A stretch of DNA of 19,926 bases from Gordonibacter faecis (GTDB lineage: Bacteria; Actinomycetota; Coriobacteriia; Coriobacteriales; Eggerthellaceae): assembly GCF_030077735.1 (NCBI RefSeq), contig NZ_JASJEU010000026.1, positions 1 through 19,926 on the forward strand, read 5' to 3'. The translations under genes were made by a program, and so were the position numbers. Below, piece by piece: positions 7,163-14,810 of this stretch (positions are counted from its first letter, which is position 1; each line of letters begins with the position of its first letter). Below the pieces are notes generated by a model. That model was not told where the DNA came from. It did no database searches and saw only the letters and a list, made by a program, of their open reading frames with translations.

Positions 7163-10017
7163 TAGGCGCGGCCCCCTTCCTTGCGACGCATGCGCACGAA
7201 CGCGACAACCGCGCCCGCAAGGCCTACCACGCCAAGGGCAATACCGGCGACAGCCCAGGGGTTCACGACCGTTGCCGTCCACGGCGCGTCGTTGGCTGCG
7301 CCCGTGTCTTCGGAACCGGCGGCAGACGTACTGGTTGCCGTGCCACTTTCGGACTTCGCGGGTGCAGAATCAACCGACGTTGACGCAATGCGTTCCTTCT
7401 TGGAAGCGTCCGCCTTGTCCGTTTTCTGTGACAGCGGCGCGTGGGTTGCCGAAATAGTGCCACCGAGGGGCTTGCGCGCACCAGGCGTGACCGACCCAGG
7501 TTGCGTGGGCGTACCGTTGCCACCGGTGTTGCCGTCGCCGTCACCCGTACCGGGAGCGCCGCCTTCCCAGCCTTCGCCACCTTCACCCTCTTGACCCGCG
7601 CCGCCTTGGGAGGCCACCAGCTTGAACAGCGTACCGGAGTCGTTCGTGTAATACAGGTTGCCGAACTCGTCGGACGCGACCGACGCCATGCAGTAGTTCT
7701 GCTTGTCCTGCTGCGGCACGAACAGCTCGTGGGCCGCAGCATCGCCCACACGGTAGCTGAACACGCCGCCCGGCGTTCCGTTGCAGGTGAAGTAGGCGTA
7801 CGTGCCGTTCGCGCCCACCGACACCAAGGGAGAGCTCAGCGCCTCACCCAGCGTGCCGCGCACGGTGCGCTCCACGGTGAGTGTGGCCAGGTCAATGACC
7901 GAAAGCGTGCCATACCATTCGCTATCCACACCACACACGAACGCCTTGTCGGCCGCCACCGCGGGCGTCGACTTCGACGACGTGGCAAAGGCGACCGAAC
8001 CCGTGAGCATAAGCGCATCGCCCGCGCGCACGATGCGATGCAGACGTCCGTCCGTCGTGACGGCAAGATACGCCCCATCGCCAGCCGAAACAATGCCCGC
8101 GCGACACGGTGCTCCCAGGTCAACCGACGCGCGCACCTCGCCCGTGGTGCCATCCAGCAGCTGTACTGCGCCCGCTTCGCCACCAATAAGCACGTCGTCG
8201 CCCGATGCCGCTGCGCCCGCCCAGTAGTAGCCACCCGGACCCTCGTCCGCGCCACCCGTCGTACGCGTCCACAGCACCGCGCCGTCCGCCAGGCGCGTGC
8301 ACACGAGCGTGCCCACCGTGCCCACGCCGCCCGCGCCCACCATGGTGAACGCGGCATACACGCAGCCTTCACTCACCGTGAGCGACGAAAGCGCCTGATA
8401 GGAGTTGTTGAACCCGTCGGTGGGAAGCGCCGGCGTCTTCCATACGCACACAAGCGCGTCCGCGGTGAACGCTGCCAGACTGCCGTCGTCGACGGGCACC
8501 ACCACCATGCCGCCGGCATACACCGGGCGGCAGCAGTACGAGATAGAACCGCCGAGCGGCGTGCGCGCCAGCACCTCGCCCGTGGCGCCGCTAATCTTGC
8601 GCAACTCGTTGGCCACCACCAGATACACGTCGCCATTCACCACAAGCGGCTCGGACGCGCCCACCGTACCTGCGCCTTCTGTGTAGCCGTATGACCAGGC
8701 AAGATCGGCCGACTCAGAGGGAGTCGGGCGGTTCTCCACCACACCGCCCGCAAAACCTGGCCACGCGGAGTCGAAGTTGGGGCGCGGCGCGTCGGGGTTG
8801 GGAACCACCTCGCCGGGGGTGGGAAGCCCCTCGCCATCGGCCGCGTAGCACCACGCAATTTCGTCGCCCGCTTGCAGCACGTAGTCGCCCGCGCTGGTCA
8901 GGGAGTATTCGCCATTCACGAACAGCTGCCAGTAACGCCCGGTGGCCTGATCCCACCCCAGCGTGAGACTCGCATCAAAGGGCGAGGTGATGGACGTGAG
9001 ATACCAGCCCCACTCGCCCACGCCCGTGTCAGCCGTGAGGCCCGCAGCGGCGAAGGCGCGCTCCGTGAGATCCGCGGCCGTTTCGCCCTCAATCATGGTC
9101 AGCGTGGAGGCGGGTGCCCACACCTGCGAGGTACCGTTGGCATCCAGTCCGATGACTTGGCACGATGCCGCCACTTGGCCAGGCAGGGTGCCGTCCGAGC
9201 CGTAGCACCAGGTTACCTGGTCGCCCGCTTGCAGCACGATGCCACCCGCACCCGTGAGAGCGTACTCGCCGTTCACGAACAGCTGCCAGTACTCCCAGAT
9301 GCCGGAGCCGGGCGTTGTCTCGCGGGAGCCCAGCGGGTCGCCGCCCTGCGGCGGAGTGATGGAATTGAGATACCAGCCGTACGCGCCCTCGCCCGTGTCG
9401 GCCGTGAGACCTGCCTGGGTAAACAGCGCTTCGGAAAGGTCAGCCGCCGTGGCGCCTTCATTTAGCGTGAGGGACGTTGGCGCGGCCCAGGTTTGCGGCG
9501 CGCCGTTTGCGTCCACTCCTACCACGGAGCCAGTGACCGCAATGGGAGAAGCTTCTAACAGGTCGGTGGGTTCACCCTCGGCCGACTTCTGCGCGGGCGT
9601 TTCGGCCCCGCCTTCCGCCGGGGCGCCTTCCTCCGTGGGCTCAGTGGGTTCGGCTGGCGAAAGCGTCGGCTGCTCACCCTCCGTGGGTGCGTCGCCCAAA
9701 GCAGGCACCTCTTCCGGCGAAGCAGCGTCATCGCCCACGCTCTCACCAGCGGCATCTTCCCCAACCGGAGGCAGCACTTCCTCCGCGGGCGGCTCGTCGG
9801 CGGGCTTTTCGCCATCCGACTGTTCTAATCCGGGCTGGGATCCGGACTGGGCCTCAGCACTCAGCGCATCCGCGGGCGCTTCCGCATCCGGCGCGCCCCA
9901 CGCCGCACTCGGCGCGAGCGACACCGCCAGCACGCAGGCAAGCAGCAGGTGAAACAGTTTTCGGGGAGTGCTCGCGGCGGCCGCAGCCGAGCGCGCGAGC
10001 GAAGAACCGATGGTCAT
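7162..10017 (-). CDS. Surface protein with two DUF4430 domains and a PQQ-like beta-propeller; putative B12-capture protein
   Basis: A 951-residue protein. In order: signal peptide (1 to about 41, hydrophobic LFHLLLACVLAVSLAPSAAW); acidic Pro/Glu-rich stalk (42-155); two DUF4430 domains (about 158-272 and 283-392), clear duplicates of each other (both WYLxSIT, YWQLFVNGEY, VLQAGD, WCY); a beta-propeller of PQQ-like repeats (about 420-804; for example LRKISGATGEVLARTPLGG, VQLLDGTTGEVRASVDLG, LFKLVASQ); a Gly/Ser/Thr-rich linker (805-918); and one C-terminal transmembrane helix (921-941) with a basic tail RMRRK. No LPXTG motif is present. A B12 riboswitch precedes it, so it is probably a membrane-tethered cobalamin-binding protein that feeds the downstream ECF importer. 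The start is the ATG at 10017, with AGAGAGG five bases upstream. The reading frame stays open to 10332, but that part is riboswitch RNA. Confidence 0.87.
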   Translation of the reverse strand: MTIGSSLARSAAAAASTPRKLFHLLLACVLAVSLAPSAAWGAPDAEAPADALSAEAQSGSQPGLEQSDGEKPADEPPAEEVLPPVGEDAAGESVGDDAASPEEVPALGDAPTEGEQPTLSPAEPTEPTEEGAPAEGGAETPAQKSAEGEPTDLLEASPIAVTGSVVGVDANGAPQTWAAPTSLTLNEGATAADLSEALFTQAGLTADTGEGAYGWYLNSITPPQGGDPLGSRETTPGSGIWEYWQLFVNGEYALTGAGGIVLQAGDQVTWCYGSDGTLPGQVAASCQVIGLDANGTSQVWAPASTLTMIEGETAADLTERAFAAAGLTADTGVGEWGWYLTSITSPFDASLTLGWDQATGRYWQLFVNGEYSLTSAGDYVLQAGDEIAWCYAADGEGLPTPGEVVPNPDAPRPNFDSAWPGFAGGVVENRPTPSESADLAWSYGYTEGAGTVGASEPLVVNGDVYLVVANELRKISGATGEVLARTPLGGSISYCCRPVYAGGMVVVPVDDGSLAAFTADALVCVWKTPALPTDGFNNSYQALSSLTVSEGCVYAAFTMVGAGGVGTVGTLVCTRLADGAVLWTRTTGGADEGPGGYYWAGAAASGDDVLIGGEAGAVQLLDGTTGEVRASVDLGAPCRAGIVSAGDGAYLAVTTDGRLHRIVRAGDALMLTGSVAFATSSKSTPAVAADKAFVCGVDSEWYGTLSVIDLATLTVERTVRGTLGEALSSPLVSVGANGTYAYFTCNGTPGGVFSYRVGDAAAHELFVPQQDKQNYCMASVASDEFGNLYYTNDSGTLFKLVASQGGAGQEGEGGEGWEGGAPGTGDGDGNTGGNGTPTQPGSVTPGARKPLGGTISATHAPLSQKTDKADASKKERIASTSVDSAPAKSESGTATSTSAAGSEDTGAANDAPWTATVVNPWAVAGIALGVVGLAGAVVAFVRMRRKEGGRA

Positions 10018-10065
10018 CGGAACCTCTCTTTCCAGGGCCTCGAGGTATGACGGGAAGGTGTTCCG
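10018..10065 (-). promoter_or_regulatory. Possible riboswitch expression platform: B12 box pairs with the ribosome-binding site
   Basis: On the minus strand CGGAACACCT (10056-10065, part of the B12 box) can pair with AGGTTCCG (10018-10025), giving eight base pairs with a two-base bulge. The second segment overlaps the end of the AGAGAGG ribosome-binding site (10023-10029). No terminator with a T-run lies between aptamer and ATG, which favours translational control. The pairing was found by eye. Confidence 0.4.
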
Positions 10066-10215
10066 ACTTTGCGTCATCTGAGACGGGGCAGCGCTGCCGC
10101 GCGCTGTCTTTGTCCGCTCATCAGCGTTTACGGTTACTGGTATAGCGCGGGATTCGCACCCGCATTCCCCTCGGGCTGCCTTGTGGGCATCCCGGCGCCG
10201 CGCCCGGCGCTCCTG
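10050..10215 (-). promoter_or_regulatory. Cobalamin (B12) riboswitch
   Basis: Read on the minus strand this leader shows the cobalamin aptamer landmarks in order. These are GATGCCCACAAGGC near 10190, GAGGGGAA, the P4 element GCGGGTGCGAATCCCGC (10147-10163), then ACCAGTAACCGTAA, GCTGATGAGC, and the B12-box-like AAGTCGGAACACCTTCC (10053-10069). The B12 box differs from the textbook form (GTCGGAACACC rather than GCCAGGAGACC), so a standard covariance model may score it modestly. It precedes the surface protein gene by about 35 bases and should repress the whole five-gene uptake operon when B12 is plentiful. Confidence 0.87.
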
Positions 10216-10241
10216 TCGTAGCCAATCAACATGTCTGAGGC

Positions 10242-10250
10242 ATTTTACCA
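10242..10250 (-). promoter_or_regulatory. Extended -10 promoter of the B12-uptake operon
   Basis: TGG-TAAAAT on the minus strand (TAAAAT at 10242-10247) forms an extended -10 element. Transcription would begin near 10235, just before the riboswitch. I see no good -35 box. Confidence 0.5.
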
Positions 10251-10257
10251 TCGTTTC

Positions 10258-10312
10258 GCCGCACGCAGGTTGGGAATACCCACCAGGGAGCAAGCGGAAA
10301 ACGCCGTGCGGC
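10258..10312. other. Long-loop inverted repeat between two operons
   Basis: GCCGCACG (10258-10265) is inverted at 10305-10312 (CGTGCGGC), separated by 39 bases that contain a short GGG-AATA-CCC hairpin. It lies between the permease stop codon (10386) and the riboswitch promoter. It may end the upstream transcript or serve as a regulator site. There is no T-run, so I leave it unnamed. Confidence 0.35.
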
Positions 10313-10385
10313 AGGCACCTTCGCGCCTTCACACACCTTCGCGTCTCTTCCCCACTTCACCCATGCGTCTCGCGCGCGATGCGGC

Positions 10386-11573
10386 CTACTGGTACCTGAG
10401 CGACTCCACCGGATCCAGCTTCGCGGCGCGGCGCGCGGGATAATACCCGAACACAATGCCGATGGCCACGCACACGCCTACCGCCCCGGCCACCACCTCG
10501 GGCGCAAGCACGGGCGTGAGGGACATGCCGGGCTGCACCGCGCCCACCACGCCACTGAGGCCCCAGGCGGCCGCGAACCCGAACACGATGCCAAACACGC
10601 CGCCCGTCACGCACAGCATGATGGCTTCCAGCAAAAATTGCTTCGTGATGTCGCGCCGCCGCGCGCCGAGCGACTTGCGCAGGCCAATTTCGCGAATGCG
10701 CTCGGTCACGTTCGTCAGCATCATATTCATAATGCCAATGCCACCCACGAACAGCGAGATGGAGGCCACCGCGCCCATGAGCAGGGAAAACGACGCAATG
10801 GTGGTTTCCAGTTGCTTGATGGCGGAGTCGAGCGAGTACACGCCCACGTTCTCCGGCTCCACATTGAGGTAGCGGGCGACGTAATCGCGCGTGGACTCCA
10901 CGAGCTGTTCCATATCGGTGTCTTCGCGCGCGAAGCCAACAATTTGCGAGATGCTGCGCTCGCCGTCGAGGCGCGTTTGCGCCGTGGTGAAGGGCACGAA
11001 CAGCGGCGCGCCGCCCATGAACGACGACGTTTCCAGCACGCCCACAATGGTGTAGTCGTCGTTGCCTAGCCGCACGGATTTGCCCAGCATGTCCACGTCG
11101 GCACTGCCGAACAGCTGCAGGCCGAAGTCGCCGTTCACCACGATGAGGCGCGCGCCATTGCGCTCTTCGCTGTCGGTGAAGAAGCGGCCCTCTTTCAGCC
11201 GCGAGCCATTCGCCGCGAAGTAGTCCGGACGCACGCCGATGAGGCTGAAGTAACTTTTCTGGCCGTCGGCCAGGGTGATTTCGGCCGACGCGTACGCGGA
11301 GCCGGTGAGTATCTCGTAGTCAGGCATGCCGGCTTTCAGCTTGTCGAGGTCTTCGAACGTCATGCCTGTGGAAGTGTAGGCGCTGATGGACACCTGGCGC
11401 GCCTGCGACAGGCCGAGTTCGCCCATGAGCATGTTCTGCACGCCGGCGATGAGCGAGGTCATGGCGATGACGGCCGTAATGCCTATGACGATGCCGAGGA
11501 TGGTAAGGAACGAGCGGCCCTTGTTGGCGGCCAGCGCGTGCCAGGTTTCGTAGAAGAGGTCGCCGAGTTTCAT
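10386..11573 (-). CDS. MacB-like ABC transporter permease
   Basis: A 395-residue permease of the MacB/FtsX type. A first transmembrane helix (about 21-43, FLTILGIVIGITAVIAM) is followed by a large extracytoplasmic domain (about 50-275, MacB periplasmic core type) and three C-terminal helices. The conserved cytoplasmic loop TERIREIGLRKSLGARRRDI lies between the second and third helices. The family uses ATP-driven conformational change to move substrates such as peptides, antibiotics or lipids, together with an adaptor protein. The ATG at 11573 overlaps the ATPase stop (ATGA), and its AGGAGG site lies inside the end of the ATPase gene. In a cell with one membrane it would act at that membrane with the adaptor outside. 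The substrate is not predictable from sequence. Confidence 0.92.
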   Translation of the reverse strand: MKLGDLFYETWHALAANKGRSFLTILGIVIGITAVIAMTSLIAGVQNMLMGELGLSQARQVSISAYTSTGMTFEDLDKLKAGMPDYEILTGSAYASAEITLADGQKSYFSLIGVRPDYFAANGSRLKEGRFFTDSEERNGARLIVVNGDFGLQLFGSADVDMLGKSVRLGNDDYTIVGVLETSSFMGGAPLFVPFTTAQTRLDGERSISQIVGFAREDTDMEQLVESTRDYVARYLNVEPENVGVYSLDSAIKQLETTIASFSLLMGAVASISLFVGGIGIMNMMLTNVTERIREIGLRKSLGARRRDITKQFLLEAIMLCVTGGVFGIVFGFAAAWGLSGVVGAVQPGMSLTPVLAPEVVAGAVGVCVAIGIVFGYYPARRAAKLDPVESLRYQ

Positions 11574-12328
11574 TGGGAACCTCCTGGTTGAGCGATGGGT
11601 GCGGGGGCCGGCGCGGCGGGGGCGGCAGGGACGACCACGGGGGCCGTGCCGTTCGCGTTCCACTGGCGGCCGTCGCGAATGTGGATGACGCGGTCGGCGT
11701 GGGCCGCCACATCGGGTTCGTGCGTGATGAGGATGATGGTTTTCCCCTGGTCGCGCAAGCGGCTGAACGTTTCGAGCACCATCTCGCCCGTGGCGGTGTC
11801 CAAATTTCCCGTGGGTTCGTCGGCCAGGATGAGCGCCGGGTTGTTCACGAGCGCGCGAGCGATGGCCACGCGTTGCATTTGGCCGCCGGATAGCTCGTTG
11901 CTGCGGTGGTCGTACAGCCGCTCGTCCAGCGACACACTGCGCAGCGCCGCGCGGGCGCGCAGTTCGCGTTCCTTGCGCGGGCAGGCCGTGTACACCAGTG
12001 GCAACATGACGTTGCGCAGCACGGTGGCGCGCGGCAGCAGGTTGAACGACTGGAACACAAACCCGAGGCGCGTGGCGCGCACTTCGGCGAGTTCGTCTTC
12101 GCGGTACGCGGCCACGTCCACCCCTTCCAGCAGGTAGCGGCCGCGCGTAGGCGTGTCCAAGCAACCCAGCAGGTTCATGAGCGTGGACTTACCCGAACCA
12201 GAAGGCCCCATGATAGCGAGGAATTCCCCCTGCTCAACGGCGAGTGAGACACCGCGCAAGGCATGCGTGAAGCCCGAGGCGCTCTCGTAGATGCGGTGCA
12301 GATCGTATGCTTCGACCACCTTCGGCAT
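11570..12328 (-). CDS. MacB/LolD-type ABC transporter ATP-binding protein
   Basis: A 252-residue ATPase with Walker A GPSGSGKS (41-48), Q-loop FVFQSFNLL, signature LSGGQ (146-150), Walker B LILADEP (166-172) followed by TGNLD, and the switch histidine in THEPD. The LADEPTGNLD form is typical of the LolD/MacB/FtsE group. It has an extra Pro/Ala-rich tail (about 225-252), whose coding sequence also holds the ribosome-binding site of the permease gene. It starts four bases after the adaptor gene ends, so the order is adaptor, ATPase, permease in one transcript. Confidence 0.93.
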   Translation of the reverse strand: MPKVVEAYDLHRIYESASGFTHALRGVSLAVEQGEFLAIMGPSGSGKSTLMNLLGCLDTPTRGRYLLEGVDVAAYREDELAEVRATRLGFVFQSFNLLPRATVLRNVMLPLVYTACPRKERELRARAALRSVSLDERLYDHRSNELSGGQMQRVAIARALVNNPALILADEPTGNLDTATGEMVLETFSRLRDQGKTIILITHEPDVAAHADRVIHIRDGRQWNANGTAPVVVPAAPAAPAPAPIAQPGGSQ

Positions 12329-12332
12329 AACG

Positions 12333-13832
12333 CTAGCCTACCACAACGGCGCCGCCACCAGCAGCAACGTCGGCCACGGCACCCGCGGGAGTGGAGCCGC
12401 CCGGCGCGAAGTCGGCCGGCATGCCAGATACCACCACCTGCTCGCCTTCTTTCAGCATACCCTTCACGGCCGAGGTCAGGCCGTCCGACGCCACCACTTC
12501 AATGGAGCGCTGTTCCACCTGTTGCGTTTCGGGATCGGTGAGCACGAGGACGAAGCCTTTGTCCGATCCGTCGAACTGCACGGCGGAAATGGGCACAAGC
12601 AGTGTGTCTTCCACCTTCTTGGTGACGATGGTGGCTTTCGCCGTCATGCCGGGCTTGAGGCGCGGGTCCGGCTGGGCGATGAGCAGCTTCACGGTGTAGG
12701 TGACCGGGCCGCCGGGGCCGCCGTACATGCCGGCTGAGCCGTCGGTGAAGCCCGTCGAAGTGGTGGCGATATTGACCACCTTCGCCGGCAGCGTGAGGTC
12801 GGGCGCGGCGGTAAACGTGACCGAGGCCTCTTGGTCGGCGGAAATTTTAAGGATGTCGATTTCGTTCACGCCGATTGAGACCGTCATCTGGGATAAGTCG
12901 GCAATTTGCACGGGGGCGGTGACGGGCGAGCCCTGCGCGCCGCCAAGCGCCTTGCCCGGCTCGATGTTCACGGCCACCACGCTGCCGGCGATGGCCGCCT
13001 TCACGATGCGCTTGTCCGCGCGAGCCACTGCCTCGGCATGGGCCTCTTGGGCGCTTTGCAGGGCCAGGTTCGCGTTGCTAACGCCGAGCTCTGCCTGACG
13101 AATGGCTGAGTCGTAGCTGCCTTCGTCGAAGGGGGCAGCCTCGAAGGAGGCGGGTTGGGAGTCGGGCGAGGACGCGAGGTTGGGGTCGGCGGCGGCTGCT
13201 GCGGCTGCTGCGGCCTGGGCCTGGGCCTGCGCTTGCGCTTGCGCCGCTGCGACGCGACCGGCTTCCTTCGCGCGATAGGCGTCGTCAAGCGAAGCTTGCG
13301 CCTGGGCCACGCCGTTGCGCGCCTGTTCGATGCCTTGGGCTGCCTGGGCGACGGCCTTGTCCAAGTCAGCGTTCACCACCGTGAACAGCGTTTGACCAGC
13401 CTCGACGCGGTCACCCACCGCCACCAGCACTTCGCCCACGATGCCATCCACCTCGGGCGTGGCCGTGACCGAGGCCACCGGCTGCAGGTTGCCCGACGCG
13501 GACACCGTTTCCTCGAACGTGCCGCGCTCGACCATGCCGGTTTGCAGCCCGCTTTCTTCTAGGGCGCGCGCCGCCTGGTCGGCGGAGTACCACATGAACG
13601 CGCCCACCCCGATGACAGCCACCACCACAACGGAGACGGCCGCCACGATGATTTTCTTCTTCCGCTGCTTTTTGCGCTTCGCTTTGAGGTCGTTGAACGC
13701 CTGCATGTCGGCCAATGCCTCGGCATCTATCAGGTCGGGCGCGCCGGATTCGACCGCTGCTCCAATGACAGGAAGGGCAAGCGGTGCCGTACCCCCGGAA
13801 CTAGCTGGTTGACGGTTACCATGTGTCCTCAT
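12333..13832 (-). CDS. HlyD/MacA-family efflux adaptor protein
   Basis: A 499-residue membrane-fusion/adaptor protein. A cytoplasmic N-terminus rich in Lys/Arg (51-60) is followed by one transmembrane helix (about 61-83). A lipoyl-like barrel-sandwich half follows (112-153, VDGIVGEVLVAVGDRVEAGQ), then an alpha-helical hairpin (154-290), the second half (IAGSVVAVNIEPGKAL) and beta-barrel domains to the end. The hairpin contains an Ala/Gln run (196-215, QAQAQAQ then Ala) encoded by a near-repetitive stretch around 13190-13255. The start at 13832 has AGGGGG five bases upstream; the ATG at 13856 lacks a spaced site. As first gene of the operon it would bridge the ATPase/permease pair to external substrate. 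Confidence 0.9.
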   Translation of the reverse strand: MRTHGNRQPASSGGTAPLALPVIGAAVESGAPDLIDAEALADMQAFNDLKAKRKKQRKKKIIVAAVSVVVVAVIGVGAFMWYSADQAARALEESGLQTGMVERGTFEETVSASGNLQPVASVTATPEVDGIVGEVLVAVGDRVEAGQTLFTVVNADLDKAVAQAAQGIEQARNGVAQAQASLDDAYRAKEAGRVAAAQAQAQAQAQAAAAAAAAADPNLASSPDSQPASFEAAPFDEGSYDSAIRQAELGVSNANLALQSAQEAHAEAVARADKRIVKAAIAGSVVAVNIEPGKALGGAQGSPVTAPVQIADLSQMTVSIGVNEIDILKISADQEASVTFTAAPDLTLPAKVVNIATTSTGFTDGSAGMYGGPGGPVTYTVKLLIAQPDPRLKPGMTAKATIVTKKVEDTLLVPISAVQFDGSDKGFVLVLTDPETQQVEQRSIEVVASDGLTSAVKGMLKEGEQVVVSGMPADFAPGGSTPAGAVADVAAGGGAVVVG

Positions 13833-13934
13833 GTAAACCCCCTGCTCGTTACCCATACCCCACGAAGCGTGCTCTCTCGAACCAGCATAAAGGCCGCGGA
13901 GGGAAAAGGGAAGCCCCCGGCACTACTTTACTGG

Positions 13935-13963
13935 CCGACGGGGGAAGCGCCTTACTTTATACT
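13935..13963 (+). promoter_or_regulatory. Candidate promoter for the MGMT-family gene
   Basis: The -10 box is TATACT (13958-13963). A weak -35 match, CCGACG (13935-13940), lies 17 bases upstream. Transcription would start near 13970, about 40 bases before the GTG start at 14009. Confidence 0.45.
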
Positions 13964-14008
13964 AAGGAACGATAAGATAGCGAGATATGAGCGGGAAAAG
14001 GAAGGCTT

Positions 14009-14413
14009 GTGGGAGAGTTTTCGGACAAGGTGTTTGCGGTGGTGCGGCGCATTCCGCGCGGCACGGTGGCGTCGTATGGCCAGGTGGCGAGGCTGGTGGG
14101 TGCGCCGCGATCCGCTCGCTACGTGGGGTACGCGCTACACGCGAACCCCGACCCGGGTGCCGAGGTGAACCACATCCCCTGCCACCGCGTGGTGTTCAAA
14201 GACGGCGGCCTCTGCCGCGGCTACGCCTTCGGCGGCCCCGACATCCAGCGCGAAATGCTGGAAGCCGAGGGCGTGACCTTCGCCGATAACGAGCATGTCG
14301 ACATGGAGTCCTGCCAATGGGACGGCCACGACGCGACTGGTCCGGACACCGATAACCTCCCCACCACACCCCCACCCGACTTCGACTGGCAACGCGAGTT
14401 GGGAGAAGTGTAG
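14009..14413 (+). CDS. MGMT-family protein (O6-alkylguanine-DNA alkyltransferase-type DNA-binding domain)
   Basis: A 134-residue protein corresponding to the C-terminal, DNA-binding and active-site domain of Ogt/MGMT only. It shows IPRGTVASYGQVARLVG (15-31), RSARYVG (34-40), NHIPCHRVV (54-62) and GGPDIQREMLEAEGV. The PCHR motif keeps the acceptor cysteine (Cys58), unlike classical alkyltransferase-like proteins with Trp there. It could therefore be a true alkyl-acceptor enzyme or a sensor for nucleotide repair. The N-terminal domain of full-length Ogt is missing, and residues from about 97 on are a charged Pro-rich tail. The start is GTG, with AAGGA six bases upstream (13998-14002). It is the only large plus-strand gene in the window and runs divergently from the MacAB-like operon. 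Confidence 0.88.
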   Translation: MGEFSDKVFAVVRRIPRGTVASYGQVARLVGAPRSARYVGYALHANPDPGAEVNHIPCHRVVFKDGGLCRGYAFGGPDIQREMLEAEGVTFADNEHVDMESCQWDGHDATGPDTDNLPTTPPPDFDWQRELGEV

Positions 14414-14680
14414 GGAGGTTTCACCCAGAGCGACCCCCCCCCCCGGCCATTTTCATTATTGAAGACCAAATCAATCAGCTTTCCTCCCCGCTGTGCAAGA
14501 GCCATGCCCAAAATCGGCACAAAATCGCGTTTGTGTACGGGTTGGAAGCCCCAAAACCAGGCATACAAAATAGCGAACAGGCGTTTCTTTAATGATAGCA
14601 AAAAGATAGCGATTCTAAGAGGCGCAAAATCCGTACTTAAACGGCGATCTGTGCCATCTTGAAGCACTTTACGTGTCACA
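14414..14680. other. Intergenic stretch without a convincing gene; C11 tract and repeat-like sequence
   Basis: A run of eleven C lies at 14434-14444. The block 14455-14661 is more AT-rich than the flanking genes. It stays open in both a plus frame (14459-14662, basic 67-residue product) and a minus frame (14221-14679, running antisense into the MGMT gene). Neither has a clear ribosome-binding site, and the long minus frame starts at GTG. The segment 14636-14661 matches 57-82. I think it is a dispersed non-coding element rather than a gene, but a small protein is not excluded. Confidence 0.4.
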
Positions 14681-14681
14681 C

Positions 14682-14714
14682 GGCGTAATCGCCAGCGCGA
14701 AGCGCGTCACACTT
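14682..14714. repeat. Dispersed repeat GCGCGAAGCGCG (copy near the surface protein gene)
   Basis: GGCGTAATCGCC then AGCGCGAAGCGCGTCACACT, nearly the same as 2273-2306 and 3175-3209. It lies about 95 bases beyond the stop codon of the giant surface protein, past its terminator hairpin. Confidence 0.6.
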
Positions 14715-14764
14715 CCCGCGCGGAGCGGATATCCTGTTATCACCATATAAGACGCGCCCGAGAA

Positions 14765-14796
14765 CTTGCGGCGGAGCGGGTGGTCTCCGCCGCAAG
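14765..14796 (-). terminator. Terminator-like hairpin after the giant surface protein gene
   Basis: A perfect 12-bp stem: CTTGCGGCGGAG (14765-14776) and CTCCGCCGCAAG (14785-14796) with an eight-base loop, 14 bases past the stop codon at 14811. On the minus strand it is followed by TTCTCGGG, so the T-run is short. Very stable, but a weak intrinsic terminator by sequence. Confidence 0.6.
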
Positions 14797-14810
14797 CTGG
14801 GATGGTGAGG

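Noticed and set aside
7441..8694. Long plus-strand open frame (417 codons) opposite the propeller gene
   Set aside because: Arg/His-rich shadow of a high-GC gene; no family features and no ribosome-binding site.
10018..10332. N-terminal extension of the propeller/DUF4430 protein by 105 residues
   Set aside because: The frame is open, but the region is the cobalamin riboswitch; the signal peptide and ribosome-binding site fit the ATG at 10017.
14459..14662. Plus-strand 67-codon basic frame
   Set aside because: No clear ribosome-binding site and it overlaps the opposite open frame; more likely a repeat-like non-coding block.
14221..14679. Minus-strand 152-codon frame through the C11 tract
   Set aside because: Runs antisense into the MGMT gene, has a GTG start without a good site and no recognised domain; kept only as an open question.
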